The notes under the pieces: generated by a model | What the model was told of the DNA's origin: nothing | Seen by the model: the letters and a program-made list of their open reading frames with translations, nothing else | The model's database searches: none | Source of the DNA: Callaeas wilsoni | Taxonomy: Eukaryota > Chordata > Aves > Passeriformes > Callaeidae | Reading direction: 5' to 3' | Assembly (NCBI GenBank): GCA_013398955.1 | Contig: VWPU01009473.1 | Coordinates: forward strand, 2,565-66,564 | DNA: 64,000 nt | Position numbers and translations under genes: made by a program | Shown here: one piece after another, positions 26,001-36,868 of the stretch | How the letters are laid out: every line of letters begins with the position of its first letter | Position numbering within the stretch: the first letter of the stretch is position 1

Positions 26001-28656
26001 TCAGCTGCATTTTATCTCAATTCAGTTGGCTACTTAAATATGATTTTCTAATTCACCTTTTATAGAACTGGGGATACTTCAATATGTCAAAAGGCATAGG
26101 TCTTATCTGAAATAATTTCATTATAGATGCTTATGTGAAGAATTATTCCTTTTCACAAGAAAAGTCTTTACAAGACTGAAAGAGGTCAGCAAGTCCCATT
26201 TTTCTTCATCCATTTTTTCAGAGTTCTTCACTCACTCCTTCATGTAACTGTCACACACAGGTCTCTTGCAAAGTGATTATCGAGGTTCTTACTTCCTTTT
26301 CATTTCAGAGCTCTACTCATAACAAAAACTTCATCAAACATCAGACAGCTCTCTATGGACTAAAATTGATACTGAAAGGAAAGGCACTGAAAGCCTATGA
26401 AGAAATTCATGTCTATCACATTACCTCTCCCCCAAGGAACAGCTTCATTTTGTAGGTAATACTGGAGAAGGAATACTGTTTTAGTGCAATCTGTCTAAGT
26501 TTACAGGATCTTTCTGTAGGCAGATACTGCCACCTTTCCTAATCAAATCCACCTCACTATCATAGTTTTTGGCTCCTGTTTCTCTTTACTTCCTATGCCT
26601 GACTCTGCATTAGCTGGTATCATGCTGATATCTGTGGTTTGCCTACATTATCCCTTGCTTCCCCCTATTCTGAATCTAAATTTTCCACTAAAATCTCACC
26701 GTCTCTCAGCAATCTCTACTTAGTCCTTCCAATGACTACTCAACAACTATTGGTTTCTTAGGAAAAAATATTTCTCTCTTTCCTATAATCTTTGCTTAAG
26801 TTTCTACTGACAAAGAGTCAGGACAAGCTTGTTATGTTACTGGTGTCATTATTAGTCTTAATTTTGGAAGTTCTTCTGATACAGTCTTGCACCAAATAGA
26901 AATAACATGCATGTAGAATGGTTAAAACAAGTAGAGATTGAAGTTCCGGATTAAACAATCAAGCAATTACAGCTATCTTCAATTTCAGGACTTTAGAAGA
27001 TCATGAAGACACTAAAGTAGCTCTGAATAACATTTTTTCACTGCTCAAAGGTGGTTTCCCTACAGGGACTGCTGACACCAGGCATATGATTTTCTTAACA
27101 TCTGTGATATGGGAGTCATATAGGTATATCAAAGATGAAATTCCAAGAACAGTAGCTAAACTCCAAAAGCAGTAGCAACTTCCCTACAAAACAGCCAACA
27201 GGAAATTATGACATCTACTCTAAGTCTCCAGGTAAACCTTTCCCCGCAAAAGCACTCCTGGCCTCTCATCACATGGAAGATGCAGGGCATACCAGCTTCC
27301 TCCTTGACCCGTGCTGCTTCATTCACTATGTGCTCATGGGGGAACTTGTAAATCCAACACCTATTAAAATGTAGACAGAAAAATTTTTTTCAGGAAGAAA
27401 GTGAAAAAGAAAACAGACAAAAAATCCAAACAAATATTAACTGCTTGATTTGCATAAAGGCATCGTTTTCAATAAACTCAGTAAATTATACTGCAATGGA
27501 AAACAACTGACATTATTATGGGACTATATATTTTGTAAGAAAACAGATTTTTCCATGTCAAAATGTGTAAGAAGCAGTAAGCAAATCAAATAAATGCCCT
27601 TAAATCCATACAGACAACAGCAAAATATCTGTCTTCTCAGGCAGTATTTTCATGTTTTTTTCAGTAACACACTTCACTATTTGCACAGAGATACTGGTGG
27701 TTATGGATGTTTTAAAGGCAGTTTACTTGTTACAGCTTAATTCCATGTTAAAAGCATGCACAGTCTGCAATTACACCCGTTTTTTCTCTTATCACTACCT
27801 TGCATCTTTATAACTCAACATTGTAAGAAAATGTCAATTTCCTTTTTGTTATTTCTAAAAGTTTTTAAAAGTTCTTGTTGATACTGGTAGTTGCAATCAA
27901 ATAGATATGTTTCTTTTTGAAACCTAAAAAGACGCACAGTTTTCCAGGTTGAACTGATTAAATTGTATTGATTTAAATTTTAAAAAATTCTTTACAGATT
28001 ATAAAGCTTTAATTTTGAAATTAGTCATATATGTGTATGAGGTGGAATATTTCTCACTTTATATGATTTAATTGCAAAACTGTGAAAAAACAAGTACTTC
28101 AAACATAGTACTTTGCTCTGTTCTCTGAGTGTTAGCTATACTTAAAATTGTGGGAGAAAATTATGTAGACAGTGCAGCCAGCAGTACTGGAAAAGAAGAT
28201 AATATGAGCTTATATCTGTGCAAGTTAAAACCGCTGAGTCAAGATCTAGCAAACATCTTATCTACCTTACTGCTTATTTATTGACTTTCTTTTCACCGTT
28301 AATCTTTTTAGTTACTAGGCAAAATTGCATGTTTAAACTGAGTGACAAAAGTCCAATTTCCTATATTAAATTCGGTCCTTCTAACCTGCCAGCTTTAAGG
28401 GTTACAGACTAATAGATACTCCTCAGGAGAACATTGCTTCTCTCCTCTTATCTGGAGAAAAGAGAGGTGTCTGTCTCAGTTTTCATACTTCCAGGTCTTC
28501 AAAGATCTCTGTTCATTTTGAGATAATCTGACGACACATTGAAGGTATTCATCTTTGCTGAGAAGTTTTTTATTAATTTGGAGGATACAGTCTTACACCT
28601 GCTGCTCCATTATAGTGCCTGTGATTTCTTTCCTTACACCAAATCTGTATCAAAGA
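23046..28656. other. Unassigned AT-rich non-coding DNA
   Basis: About 5.6 kb without a recognised gene. A small AACC/A-rich low-complexity tract lies at 23474-23521. A 77-codon Leu/Ser/Phe-rich minus-strand frame at 24.87-25.11 kb has no known motif and is probably chance. Confidence 0.55.
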
Positions 28657-28929
28657 TGTTCTAGTTCCTCATAGGGTAGAGCTAACTTCTCCCCAGTAGC
28701 TGTTGCAGTGCTGTGTTTTGGATTCGGAATGAGAATGGTGTTGAAAACACCTTGACATTTCAGTTTTTTGCTAAGATGTCTTTGTCCTAAGTCAAGGACA
28801 TTTCTTTTTCCCTTTTGTCATGCTCTGCCAGTGAGGAGGTTCACAAAAGAAACTGGGAGTGAGCATAGCTGGGACAGGTGACCTGAACTGACCAAAGTGG
28901 TGTTGCATACCATGGAACTTCATGCCCAG

Positions 28930-28937
28930 TATATAAA
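28930..28937 (+). promoter_or_regulatory. TATA box of the ERVL LTR
   Basis: TATATAAA stands after CATGCCCAG, exactly where the family has its U3 core promoter. Transcription would run rightwards, into the ancient CR1 copy. Activity is not known. Confidence 0.6.
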
Positions 28938-29050
28938 CTGAGGGACTGACCTGGAAGGAGGCTGATCTGTGTTTGGTAAGGGACGGGGAGTCTGCCATAG
29001 ACACCAGGTGGTGAGAAACTGTATTGTGCCTCACTTGTTTTTCCCTTTTT

Positions 29051-29138
29051 ATTATCTTTATCATTATCATTATCATTATCATTACTACTACTACTACTAT
29101 TGTTATTATTATTATTATTATTACTGTTATTATTGTAT
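29051..29138. repeat. Compound triplet/hexanucleotide microsatellite inside the LTR
   Basis: (TATCAT)n, then (ACT)n, then (TTA/TAT)n follow one another with few interruptions. The location matches an ATT-rich stretch present in this LTR family. Frames through it encode Tyr or Leu runs and are not genes. Confidence 0.95.
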
Positions 29139-29529
29139 CTTATTTTATTTTCTATTATTAAACTGTTTTTATCTCAACATACAATTTTTACTTTGGATCT
29201 CCTTCCCATTCTGCTGTGGGAAGATGAAGAGAGAGAGAGAGTGGAGCTACTGCGTGGTATTTCATCTCCAGCTGGGCTTGAACCATAACAGTTGCTGAAG
29301 GAAATCAGCTTGTGAGAGGTAATGGTTTGCCTACAGCTGCTCGTGGGAGTGCACTTCACCTATGTCAGTTGTCTACTAGACAGCCAAAATTGGCAAACTC
29401 TCTCAATGTTAGCGTTAAAGAAAGTTCCGTGGAATGGTAAAAGTTGGTCAGAGTGGTAAAGATGAGAGCCACCTACAAAGAACGAACAGAAGCCTTACAA
29501 GACTGAGTGTCATAACGAAACAGCAAAAA

Positions 29530-30333
29530 AAGTTCAGTATAGAAAAACATAAAGTGATACTAAAAGAAACCAGTCAATCTGTAACATAGAAGGATCTGAA
29601 TTCATAACAAAAGACATAAAACCTTGGGATTATGATGCATATTTCTATGAAAATAAAGTCTCAGTACTTGGTAGTGGACCAAAAACGTACTCAAATATTT
29701 GAAAATATTAGTAAATAAAAGGAGAGAAAGGAAAATAGTGAAATCTGTGTAAATCTGTGCTTTTCCCAAACAGCAGTCTTCTATGTGCAGGACTGGTCTT
29801 CTTATCCACAAAAAATATTCAATAGAACTGAGAAAGATTCAGAGAAAGACAAAAGTGTTCAAAAACATCAAAGATCTTACATAAAAAATCTTCTTGAGAA
29901 AACACTCTTCACAGCCTGGAGAGGACACCGCATAAAGAAAATGACTAAAAAATGGTCATGAAGCGTGTGAAAAGGAAATTATTGTTCTCTGTCACTCCTA
30001 TTACAAAAATAAGAGATTATTACATGGACATAGTAAATGCTCAGCTCAAACCAAATAAAGGAACTTAGTTCTTAATAGGAAAAATAACAGACCTTTTGAA
30101 TTTCTGGCCATCAGTTATCGTGAGAGTAAAAATCTCTGTGACCATAAACAAAAGGACACAAAGAGGTTAAAGAAGCCACATTAGGTTTAGGAAATCCACA
30201 AAGCACAATATAATTGATGACAGGACAGTGACAGAGGGAGCAATAATTTGTTTGACTTATTCTTCCCTTGTTGTAGCTGGTGGCCACTGCCTAAGACAGG
30301 CCCTTGGCCTGAGCCAGTATGGCTTTCTTATGG
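29530..30333 (+). mobile_element. Ancient CR1-type LINE, 3' part with terminus
   Basis: Several blocks follow in the order of an old amniote CR1 family: GGGATTATGATGCATATTTC, CTCAGTACTTGG, GAACTGAGAAAGATTCAGAG with AAAGAC, ATCAAAGATCT, CAGCCTGGAGAGGACA, TTATTGTTCTCTGTC and CTCAAACCAAATAAAGGAA. It ends in GTGGCCACTGCCTAAGACAGG, GAGCCAGTATGGC and TTCTTATGG. That ending matches the 'detected by TTCTTATG tail' type of CR1 seen in crocodiles, turtles and birds rather than the ATTCTATG-tailed avian CR1. The region corresponds to the end of ORF2 and the 3' untranslated part; all frames are broken. The match fades upstream of about 29.5 kb, so the left end is uncertain. It begins ~240 bp after an ERVL LTR in the same orientation. 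Confidence 0.75.
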
Positions 30334-33300
30334 AAATCATGCGGAACCACAGCCACCTACCAAGTCTATGCACTTACCACAAACCTGTTTCAGTCATTTT
30401 GATCCACCATCTTCCACAGATACATTTCCTCCCACTGTGCATTCCCACATAGTCTTGTTTTATCAGTACAGGGAATGGAAGCTGTGTCCAACAGTGAAAA
30501 CTCCAGGCTGAAGTGAAAACTCAAAAGTCTGAGTAAAGTTTTCATTTTAATTGTTTCTCAATGTAGAATCCTAATCCTCAGCTTCATCAGTACATAATGA
30601 ATACAGCAAGCATTAAATACAGTGTAAACCTGATAAGCTGGAAAATCTAAGAACCTCTAGATACCAAATTCATGCTGAACCTCTGAATTTTGAACTATGT
30701 ATCTCCAGCATATTGAGGACTTTTTATCTCAATTAACTACTGCTACTCTCTTCAGGTCTTTAGCAGTTTCCTAGCACTAAGTTTTCTTAGGACTACAAAA
30801 CTATGTAATTATCCTGCTTTCAGGGATTTGCCATCTACAGAGGCGCCAGCCATTGACAGCATTCCATCAATCTCTCTAGAAGTTTCTCAGTCTTCCCTTC
30901 ACTGCTGGTCTATGAGACAGCCATCTCTCAGTCCTTTTGGTTTGTCTCCACAGGCTTGCTCTCCTGTCTTGGAAAAACGACAGGAAAGACAATTTTCCTG
31001 TGTTTTCAAACCAAGACTTTCCGCTACACCTCATAATTTTCTTTTTGGTGGTCAGAAGCATGAGCCACCAAACTACACACTGCATGTTCTCTGACGTGCT
31101 GGTCTACTGAAAGGAATTTTTTTTTCTGTAAGCACATAAAGGAGAATTTTTTTTACTTAAAAAGAATAAATAAATGCATTTTGACAAATTCATCTATGTA
31201 TACCAGTGGGAAATATGGCTTTGTGGAGATCATTGAAGAATAAACTTCTCTGCATACTCTGTGACTATTTGCCCAGCAGGTACTTCAGACTGACATCCTC
31301 ATCAGTGATGATGATTCATACTGCTGAAAAAAAGAGTGGATGTTTTCAATATGTCTTTTTTCTTTCTCTTAAATGAAAGATTTTTGAGAGCTTCAGCTTT
31401 CTAGAAACTTGAAGCTTGTCACAGAGACTTGTCTGGAATACTATATATATAGGTGGAATTCTGCAAGTTATTTTCTTTAAAAAGTACACGGATGGGAGCT
31501 GAATGGAAAATGCTGGGGATCCATCTCAAAATTATCCATAGCAAGTTTTAAATTACAATGCACTTAAACCTGAGTCTTTTCTATGGCACTGTTCATTTAC
31601 TTGCACAAAAGAAGTTATTAATTCTTCAGTGAATAGGCAAGTGTTTTTTTAGACTGGCAATGTTGCTCTTCATAGATGTTGAGGGCTGTAATACCCTTCT
31701 GAAGCTGATTATCAGCAAATCTTTGGTAAAATATATGTGCCTATTCTCATTCTTTCCGTAGTCCTCAGAACTGAGAAAAGAATTCTGGACTCATTCCACA
31801 ACAGAGAAAAATTATCTAATTTTTACCCTTTTCCATGTTTATTCATTTCATATGATATATTAAAATTATCTTTTGGAACAATTCTTCAGTAGAAAGTGAC
31901 GATTTTGATATTAAAAACCACACACAATCTTGCACAATTTATTTTTAACGGAGCAGACTAAGACAAAACCTGAAACTCTACAAGCAGTTTTATGTGAATG
32001 AAAGATCAATCTGCTTCCAAGCAGAGAAAGAAAATTGTTAGGTGTTTTTCTGTTATTTTTTTTTTTATTTCCCCTTCAGGTCTATGTAACATGAGGGGAT
32101 TCTTAAAACCTTTGAGAGAGTTTTCTTCTCAAACCCGGGAATTTTATAGAGAGAAGTAGATCTATATTTTCTTTTCCTGTGGATTATGAGATGTCAACAG
32201 TCCTGGACAAAACTTGTTATCCAGGCTTGAGTTCTATTTTGTGTTAGAGTTACCAAATGTTCATGGACTTTAATTATTATGGCATACCTGAAAAATATAA
32301 CATCTTGGAAATTATTTATGCCAACAATTTAATGCTGTGAGGAAAAATTATTGAAATTCTTCAAAGGACACCTGAGATTTATTCCATTTGGTGTGGAAAA
32401 TTCTATACAGATAGAAGAATTCCAACATTAAATACAGTCAGTGCTAATGATGAAAAGAAATCTTCTAGAAGAATGCTATAAGCTAATATAAAAGAAACAC
32501 TGTAGGAGAAAATTACTTGCTGAGGTTATGTCTAACAGCTATAAAACAGAATATTTAATAACAAGAATATTAAAAAAACCGGCAAATATTACAAATAGAT
32601 GGCACACTAACCAAATGACCTAGGCAACCCAGAAAAACAATTACCTTCTAATAAAATGAAGTGAGGGTTTTTTTTCTGTGATTTTACACTAGTTTTAAAG
32701 ACAGAACTAATTAGAAATATGGTTTCATAGCTTATGCTTCTTAGGGCAAATCCCACCCTCTACAAATATAAAGTACTGACGAGTAGTATGGAGGCGAGGG
32801 AATGCATAAATGAACTAATAAGGGAGCAATAACTATTTTCTCAGAATCCAGATTGGATGTTTTATTCTGTGTTCATGGTGTTGATTACCTCTTCTTTTCC
32901 TTTCATTTGTGGACAAGTAATAACAATTCAAAACAGTCTTTTAGCATAACAACATTAAGTCCTTTCCACAGCTTCATTTTTATGGTTTCTTTTTTGTCTT
33001 TTTTTGAACCAAAACAGTTTAAAAATAATATTTAAGAGGATTCCCTGCAGTTAAACGCATCAACAAACTTGTGTACCTCTTTAAATGTAACCCAAATGTC
33101 TCAACAGATGCTGCTCTTCCAGTCTCAATAGGGAGCAAATTCCACAATCAGGGAGTATAATTACAGAGAGCTCTAGTTCCTGCTGTCTCAAAGTTACACT
33201 TAGGGCACGCTGGATTGCCTGCCAGTTTCAGTCTTCAATGGCTGACTGAGGCCTTTGGTAATAAAAGATCAGTCAAGAGTAAATTATGATATTTCACAAA

Positions 33301-36072
33301 ATGCTAACAGCTTTCTAGCATTTATAATATGGAGAGACATATGCCAGCTTTGTACACTGCTGAACAGTTAAAATCAAATACAACAAGAGTAGGAAATAAA
33401 TATAATATGATTTTGCAACAGGAAAAGTGTGTATTTGTCATCACTCAAGCAAGGTAATGCATCTGCTATAAAGCATAAATTGACAAGCAGTGGAAAATAG
33501 TGGTTTTAATCCAACAGTTTTTGTCAGACCCTGATCATAACTAGGAAGAGCCTTCAGTAACAAATGGGATGTAAAGTAATATTTTTCTTCCATGAGTCAT
33601 ATGATATTAAAATCAAACAAAAAAGAAAATACAAACTTCTGTAGTGAGAGTTTTTTTTTTGTATTAGTTTTCTTCAGAAAAATGTGATTTTTTTACTGTA
33701 GGAAAAATCAAAGTAGATGAGGAAGAATGAGTCTAAAATGAATCAAAGAAATGAATAACCCTTTCTGATTAGAGAGCATCTCATGTTCTTGTCTTTTGCT
33801 GCACGCAGACATTGAGACTTAGTAGTTAACTGCAACAATTCAGAAGAATCACTTATGTTAAAGTAACACAAAATGAAGACGGCAGGACACTTTTGAATTA
33901 GAATCATTAGAAATTAGAAATTTTGTAAGAAATTTTTTTTCGTGTATACACTTTCTGTTTATAACCTTAAATTCATGATTCTTTTTCCAAAGCCAAAAAT
34001 TTTCAACTATAAATGTAGAGGACAATTAATTTGTCTGGAGTGTGCAGTAACTCATAGAATTAAGAAAATACATATTTACTTCAAAAAAGCCAGATGACAG
34101 GCAACCAAGTGATAGTGATGGGGGTCAGTAACGTTTTAAAAAGTATTTTCAAATTTCAGTACACTTCAGCCAGAACTGACCAATTTTTTATCCTTTGGAT
34201 TCACTTTTTTAGCTAAATTATAGAATTTTATCTCATTTGCTCCAGAGACAGAACAAATCATTGAGTAACTTCTGAAAAGAATTCTACAGACATTATTTAC
34301 GGTACGAGTTAAAATTTTTGCTAATATGGGAATAATTTGAATAAGGAAAATTCATACAGGATTAATAATTATATTCCATTTGGGTTCACTTTTTCCATTC
34401 TTCTACTAATTCACTTTATTTCTTGTAATTTCTTTCCTTGTAAAACCTTGTAAAGGTTTTGTGATTTAAAACACATTAGACAAGGTCTTGGGTCCCAAGA
34501 AACTCCCAGTCCTGGCACACAATTATATGATAAACTCTTAATGAAGCCTCCATAGGTGTTGCAAATGGAGGCAGTATCTAGAAAGGTGGGAAAAGACAAT
34601 AAAGAAATAGCGCAAGAAATGAGCACTAAACCCAGAAGTTACAAACATTAGCATTTCAGGATACTTTTGGCTTATTTATAGGCAATTAATGTTCTATCTC
34701 CAGATGTGTAGCATGTTTATGAATACGACCAGACTTACTGCACTCTATACATAAGAGAAAAAGTGTTCAGAGAACTCTGCTGACCTTACCCCACAGATAC
34801 AAGCTGCACCAGTCTGCAGGATTGCATAATCTCCCAAATGCAGGGCTTAGAGCACAGAGAAGCTACACACAGTATATATAAAAAAAAAAAAAAATACCGC
34901 ACTGATTCTCAGAGAGGAAATTGGGTGGTAGCATTGAGCAGAGCTATAAAAGGGCAGAGGTATATTTGCTAAGTACATAATCACCTTTTGTTTTAAAGCT
35001 TTCCTCAGGATTTACCACTCATCTTCAGATTCTTCACTGGCATAAAATTTTCTTCTCACTCATTTTCACTGTTAGAATAGGTGAATAAATTGTTTTCCAA
35101 GATGCATTGGCCAGTGCTATATGGTGAGATCCTCACATTGCATAAAAAGTTCCCATGAAAGGATCCTGAAAGCAGCAAAAAGCAGAACAATTCCACCATG
35201 AAGACTTGCCCTCTCCTTTCGAATTCCTCTGAATTCTCAGAAATGAATAAGTGATTTACCAAAATTTAGGTTCTTCTCAAAATTCTCCCTAGTGTAAAAT
35301 ACACACAAAATTGGGGCTGGGTGTCGAGTTGAGGGCACAAAGCTGTCACAGCAGCGCATTTGCTGGGGCCATTCCCTAGATGCATTCACAGATGGTGACT
35401 ACTCTTTCACAGACACCTGCTGCAATATAGGCTGTTGCAACAAATAAATATCACTGGAAGAGAAACAAACATAGTAGAATTGCTACTTTTACTATCCTTG
35501 CATCACTACTTTAAACAAAAAGTCAAGTCTTCTAAGTTAATCAGTTTCATGTGCTGTGCAGCCAGTCACAAGAAGAAAAAGCGTTCTTCCAATTATTCAA
35601 GCGTTACATTTTAGCTATGTAAGCTGCATACTTGTGATGCAGTTAAAATACATTTTAAATTCACAGCTCTTCAGAAACTGATATTGCAGTTACAAAAATT
35701 TCCAGAACTACCAAATTATCTTGCATTATTCAGAGACTTGAATATTTGGGAATTAATCTCTTGGGGGTTTGATTTGGCTCTTTGTTTTTGTTTTGTTTAT
35801 TTTGTTATATGCACTGTTTTTTTTCTGAATTTTTTGATCAATTAATCAAGAGTGGAAAACAGGAATCAACCTGGATGGTACTACCTTCCAATCAATGTCA
35901 TGTTACATATTGTAGGTTCTTTTTATCAATACTATGTGGAAGTATACAAGCAATCAAATGAATTTTCTGTCTTTTCCTACAATCATTGATGAAAAAAACC
36001 ACTTCTTTTATGTCTTTTAATGCTTTTAAAGGATTGCAATTCCTGTTTTAGCACATGAAGTTTCTGGGCATG
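30334..36072. other. Unassigned AT-rich non-coding DNA
   Basis: About 5.7 kb with no recognised gene. An (A)15 run lies at 34880-34894. Around 33.1-33.25 kb the wording GGGAGCAAATTCCACAATC recalls old amniote repeats, but not enough to name one. Open frames are at most 88 codons and overlap on both strands at 30.83-31.09 kb. Confidence 0.55.
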
Positions 36073-36108
36073 TTTGCATGTGTGTGCATATTTGCATGTG
36101 TGTGCCTG
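36073..36108. repeat. 18-bp tandem repeat x 2
   Basis: Two adjacent copies of TTTGCATGTGTGTGC plus three bases, differing only at the last three positions (ATA versus CTG). Confidence 0.9.
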
Positions 36109-36377
36109 TTCATGTGTATCATTTCATACAGAACCTCAGTCAATACAAAATTGTAAATGGTTTTCTGTCTATCCTTGCTCAATAACAATTCAAATTTGTT
36201 TAGCTCTTCTAGATGGAAAAGAATTATACCAGCCAGCTTCAGCTGCTTAAATGCAGTATAAGCATGTGTATGCCACATCAGTCAAAGGGAAATCATGTAA
36301 TTTACCTCTTTCCCGTAAAGTATTTCTATTAAGGAATGTAAAAGCAAATTTGAAGCAGTAACTGAATTTATAGTCTG

Positions 36378-36475
36378 AGGAAGCTGCTTTAGTTACCCTG
36401 CTGGAAGCAGTGGAGTTGGAATAGGTGATCTCTAAAAGTGTCTTCAAACCTCAGCTGTTCTGTGTATCTATGACA
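36378..36475 (+). mobile_element. CR1 LINE 3' terminus fragment
   Basis: CTGCTTTAGTTACCCTGCTGG is followed by GTTGGAATAGGTGATCTCTA, AAACCTCAGCTGTTCTGTG and a degraded tail. This matches the CR1 subfamily whose end reads 'gaccctgct...ggttggactaggtgatctc...ttctgtga'. Only ~100 bp of the element remain. Confidence 0.75.
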
Positions 36476-36489
36476 CAGTGCTTTCAGTG

Positions 36490-36868
36490 CAGAGGTCTGA
36501 TTGTTAGGATAGTCTTGGGACTCCAGATGAGGCCTCATCAGCACTGAGGAATGAGGAAGGATCACCTCTCTTAGTCTGCTGGCAACACTCTTGCTCATAC
36601 AACTAGGATGTTGTTGGCCTTTTTTGCTGTGAAGGTGCATTGCTGACCCATGGTAAGATAGTTATCTACCTGTACCCCAATACCCTTTTCTGCAAAGCTG
36701 CTTCCCAGCTCATTGTCCCCCATTGTTTAGAGGTTCCTGAGGTTATTCTTTCTGAGAGGCAGGACTTTGCCTTTCCCTTTGTTGAGCTTAAGAGGTTCCT
36801 GTCTGCCTCTTTCTCTAGTCTGTCAAGGTCTCTCTGAATAGCAGTGCAACCATCTGGCGTATCACACT
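36490..36868 (-). mobile_element. CR1 LINE fragment, C-terminal ORF2 region
   Basis: On the minus strand the frame at 36389-36640 reads KSVASRLREVILP followed by MRPHLES, the C-terminal ORF2 signature (intact: [25 protein letters not shown]). Upstream in the element, around 36.67-36.86 kb, the antisense wording CTGCAAAGCTGCTTCCCAGC, GTTGAGCTTAAGAGGTTCCT and GTCAAGGTCTCTCTGAATAG matches the preceding ORF2 segment. Both ends of the element are missing, and the frame is broken. It faces the plus-strand CR1 tail just to its left, tail to tail. Confidence 0.85.

Larger units (their letters stand above)
28657..29290 (+). mobile_element. Solo LTR, avian ERVL-type endogenous retrovirus
   Basis: It begins TGTT and ends AACA. 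In order it shows GTAGAGCTAAC, CAGTAGCTG, GTGCTGTGTTTTGGAT, the GGTGTTGAAAACACC block, CATGCTCTGCCAG and GGGACAGGTGACCTGAACTG. It then has GACCAAAG, CATACCATGGAACTTCATGC, a TATA box (TATATAAA, 28930), GTGGTGAGAAACTG and GCCTCACTTGTTTTTCCC. After a compound triplet repeat come ATTAAA at 29157, TTTATCTCAAC, CTGCGTGGT, and CAGCTGGGCTTGAACCATAA at the end. This is the standard layout of the abundant avian ERVL LTR, in the plus orientation. At ~634 bp it seems nearly full length and better preserved than the related copy at 8.9 kb. No gag, pol or env sequence is adjacent, so it is a solo LTR. I see no clear target-site duplication. The TATA box and ATTAAA could still act as promoter and poly(A) signal; that is inference. 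Confidence 0.9.

Noticed and set aside
8904..29290. One provirus bounded by the two same-orientation ERVL LTRs
   Set aside because: The 19 kb between them shows no gag, pol or env sequence, the LTRs are very unequal in decay, and an unrelated LTR lies between them.
28969..29298. Frames with Tyr/His and Leu runs
   Set aside because: They translate the triplet microsatellite inside the ERVL LTR.
33100..33250. Possible ancient amniote repeat (GGGAGCAAATTCCACAATC)
   Set aside because: One short block only; I could not extend the match on either side.
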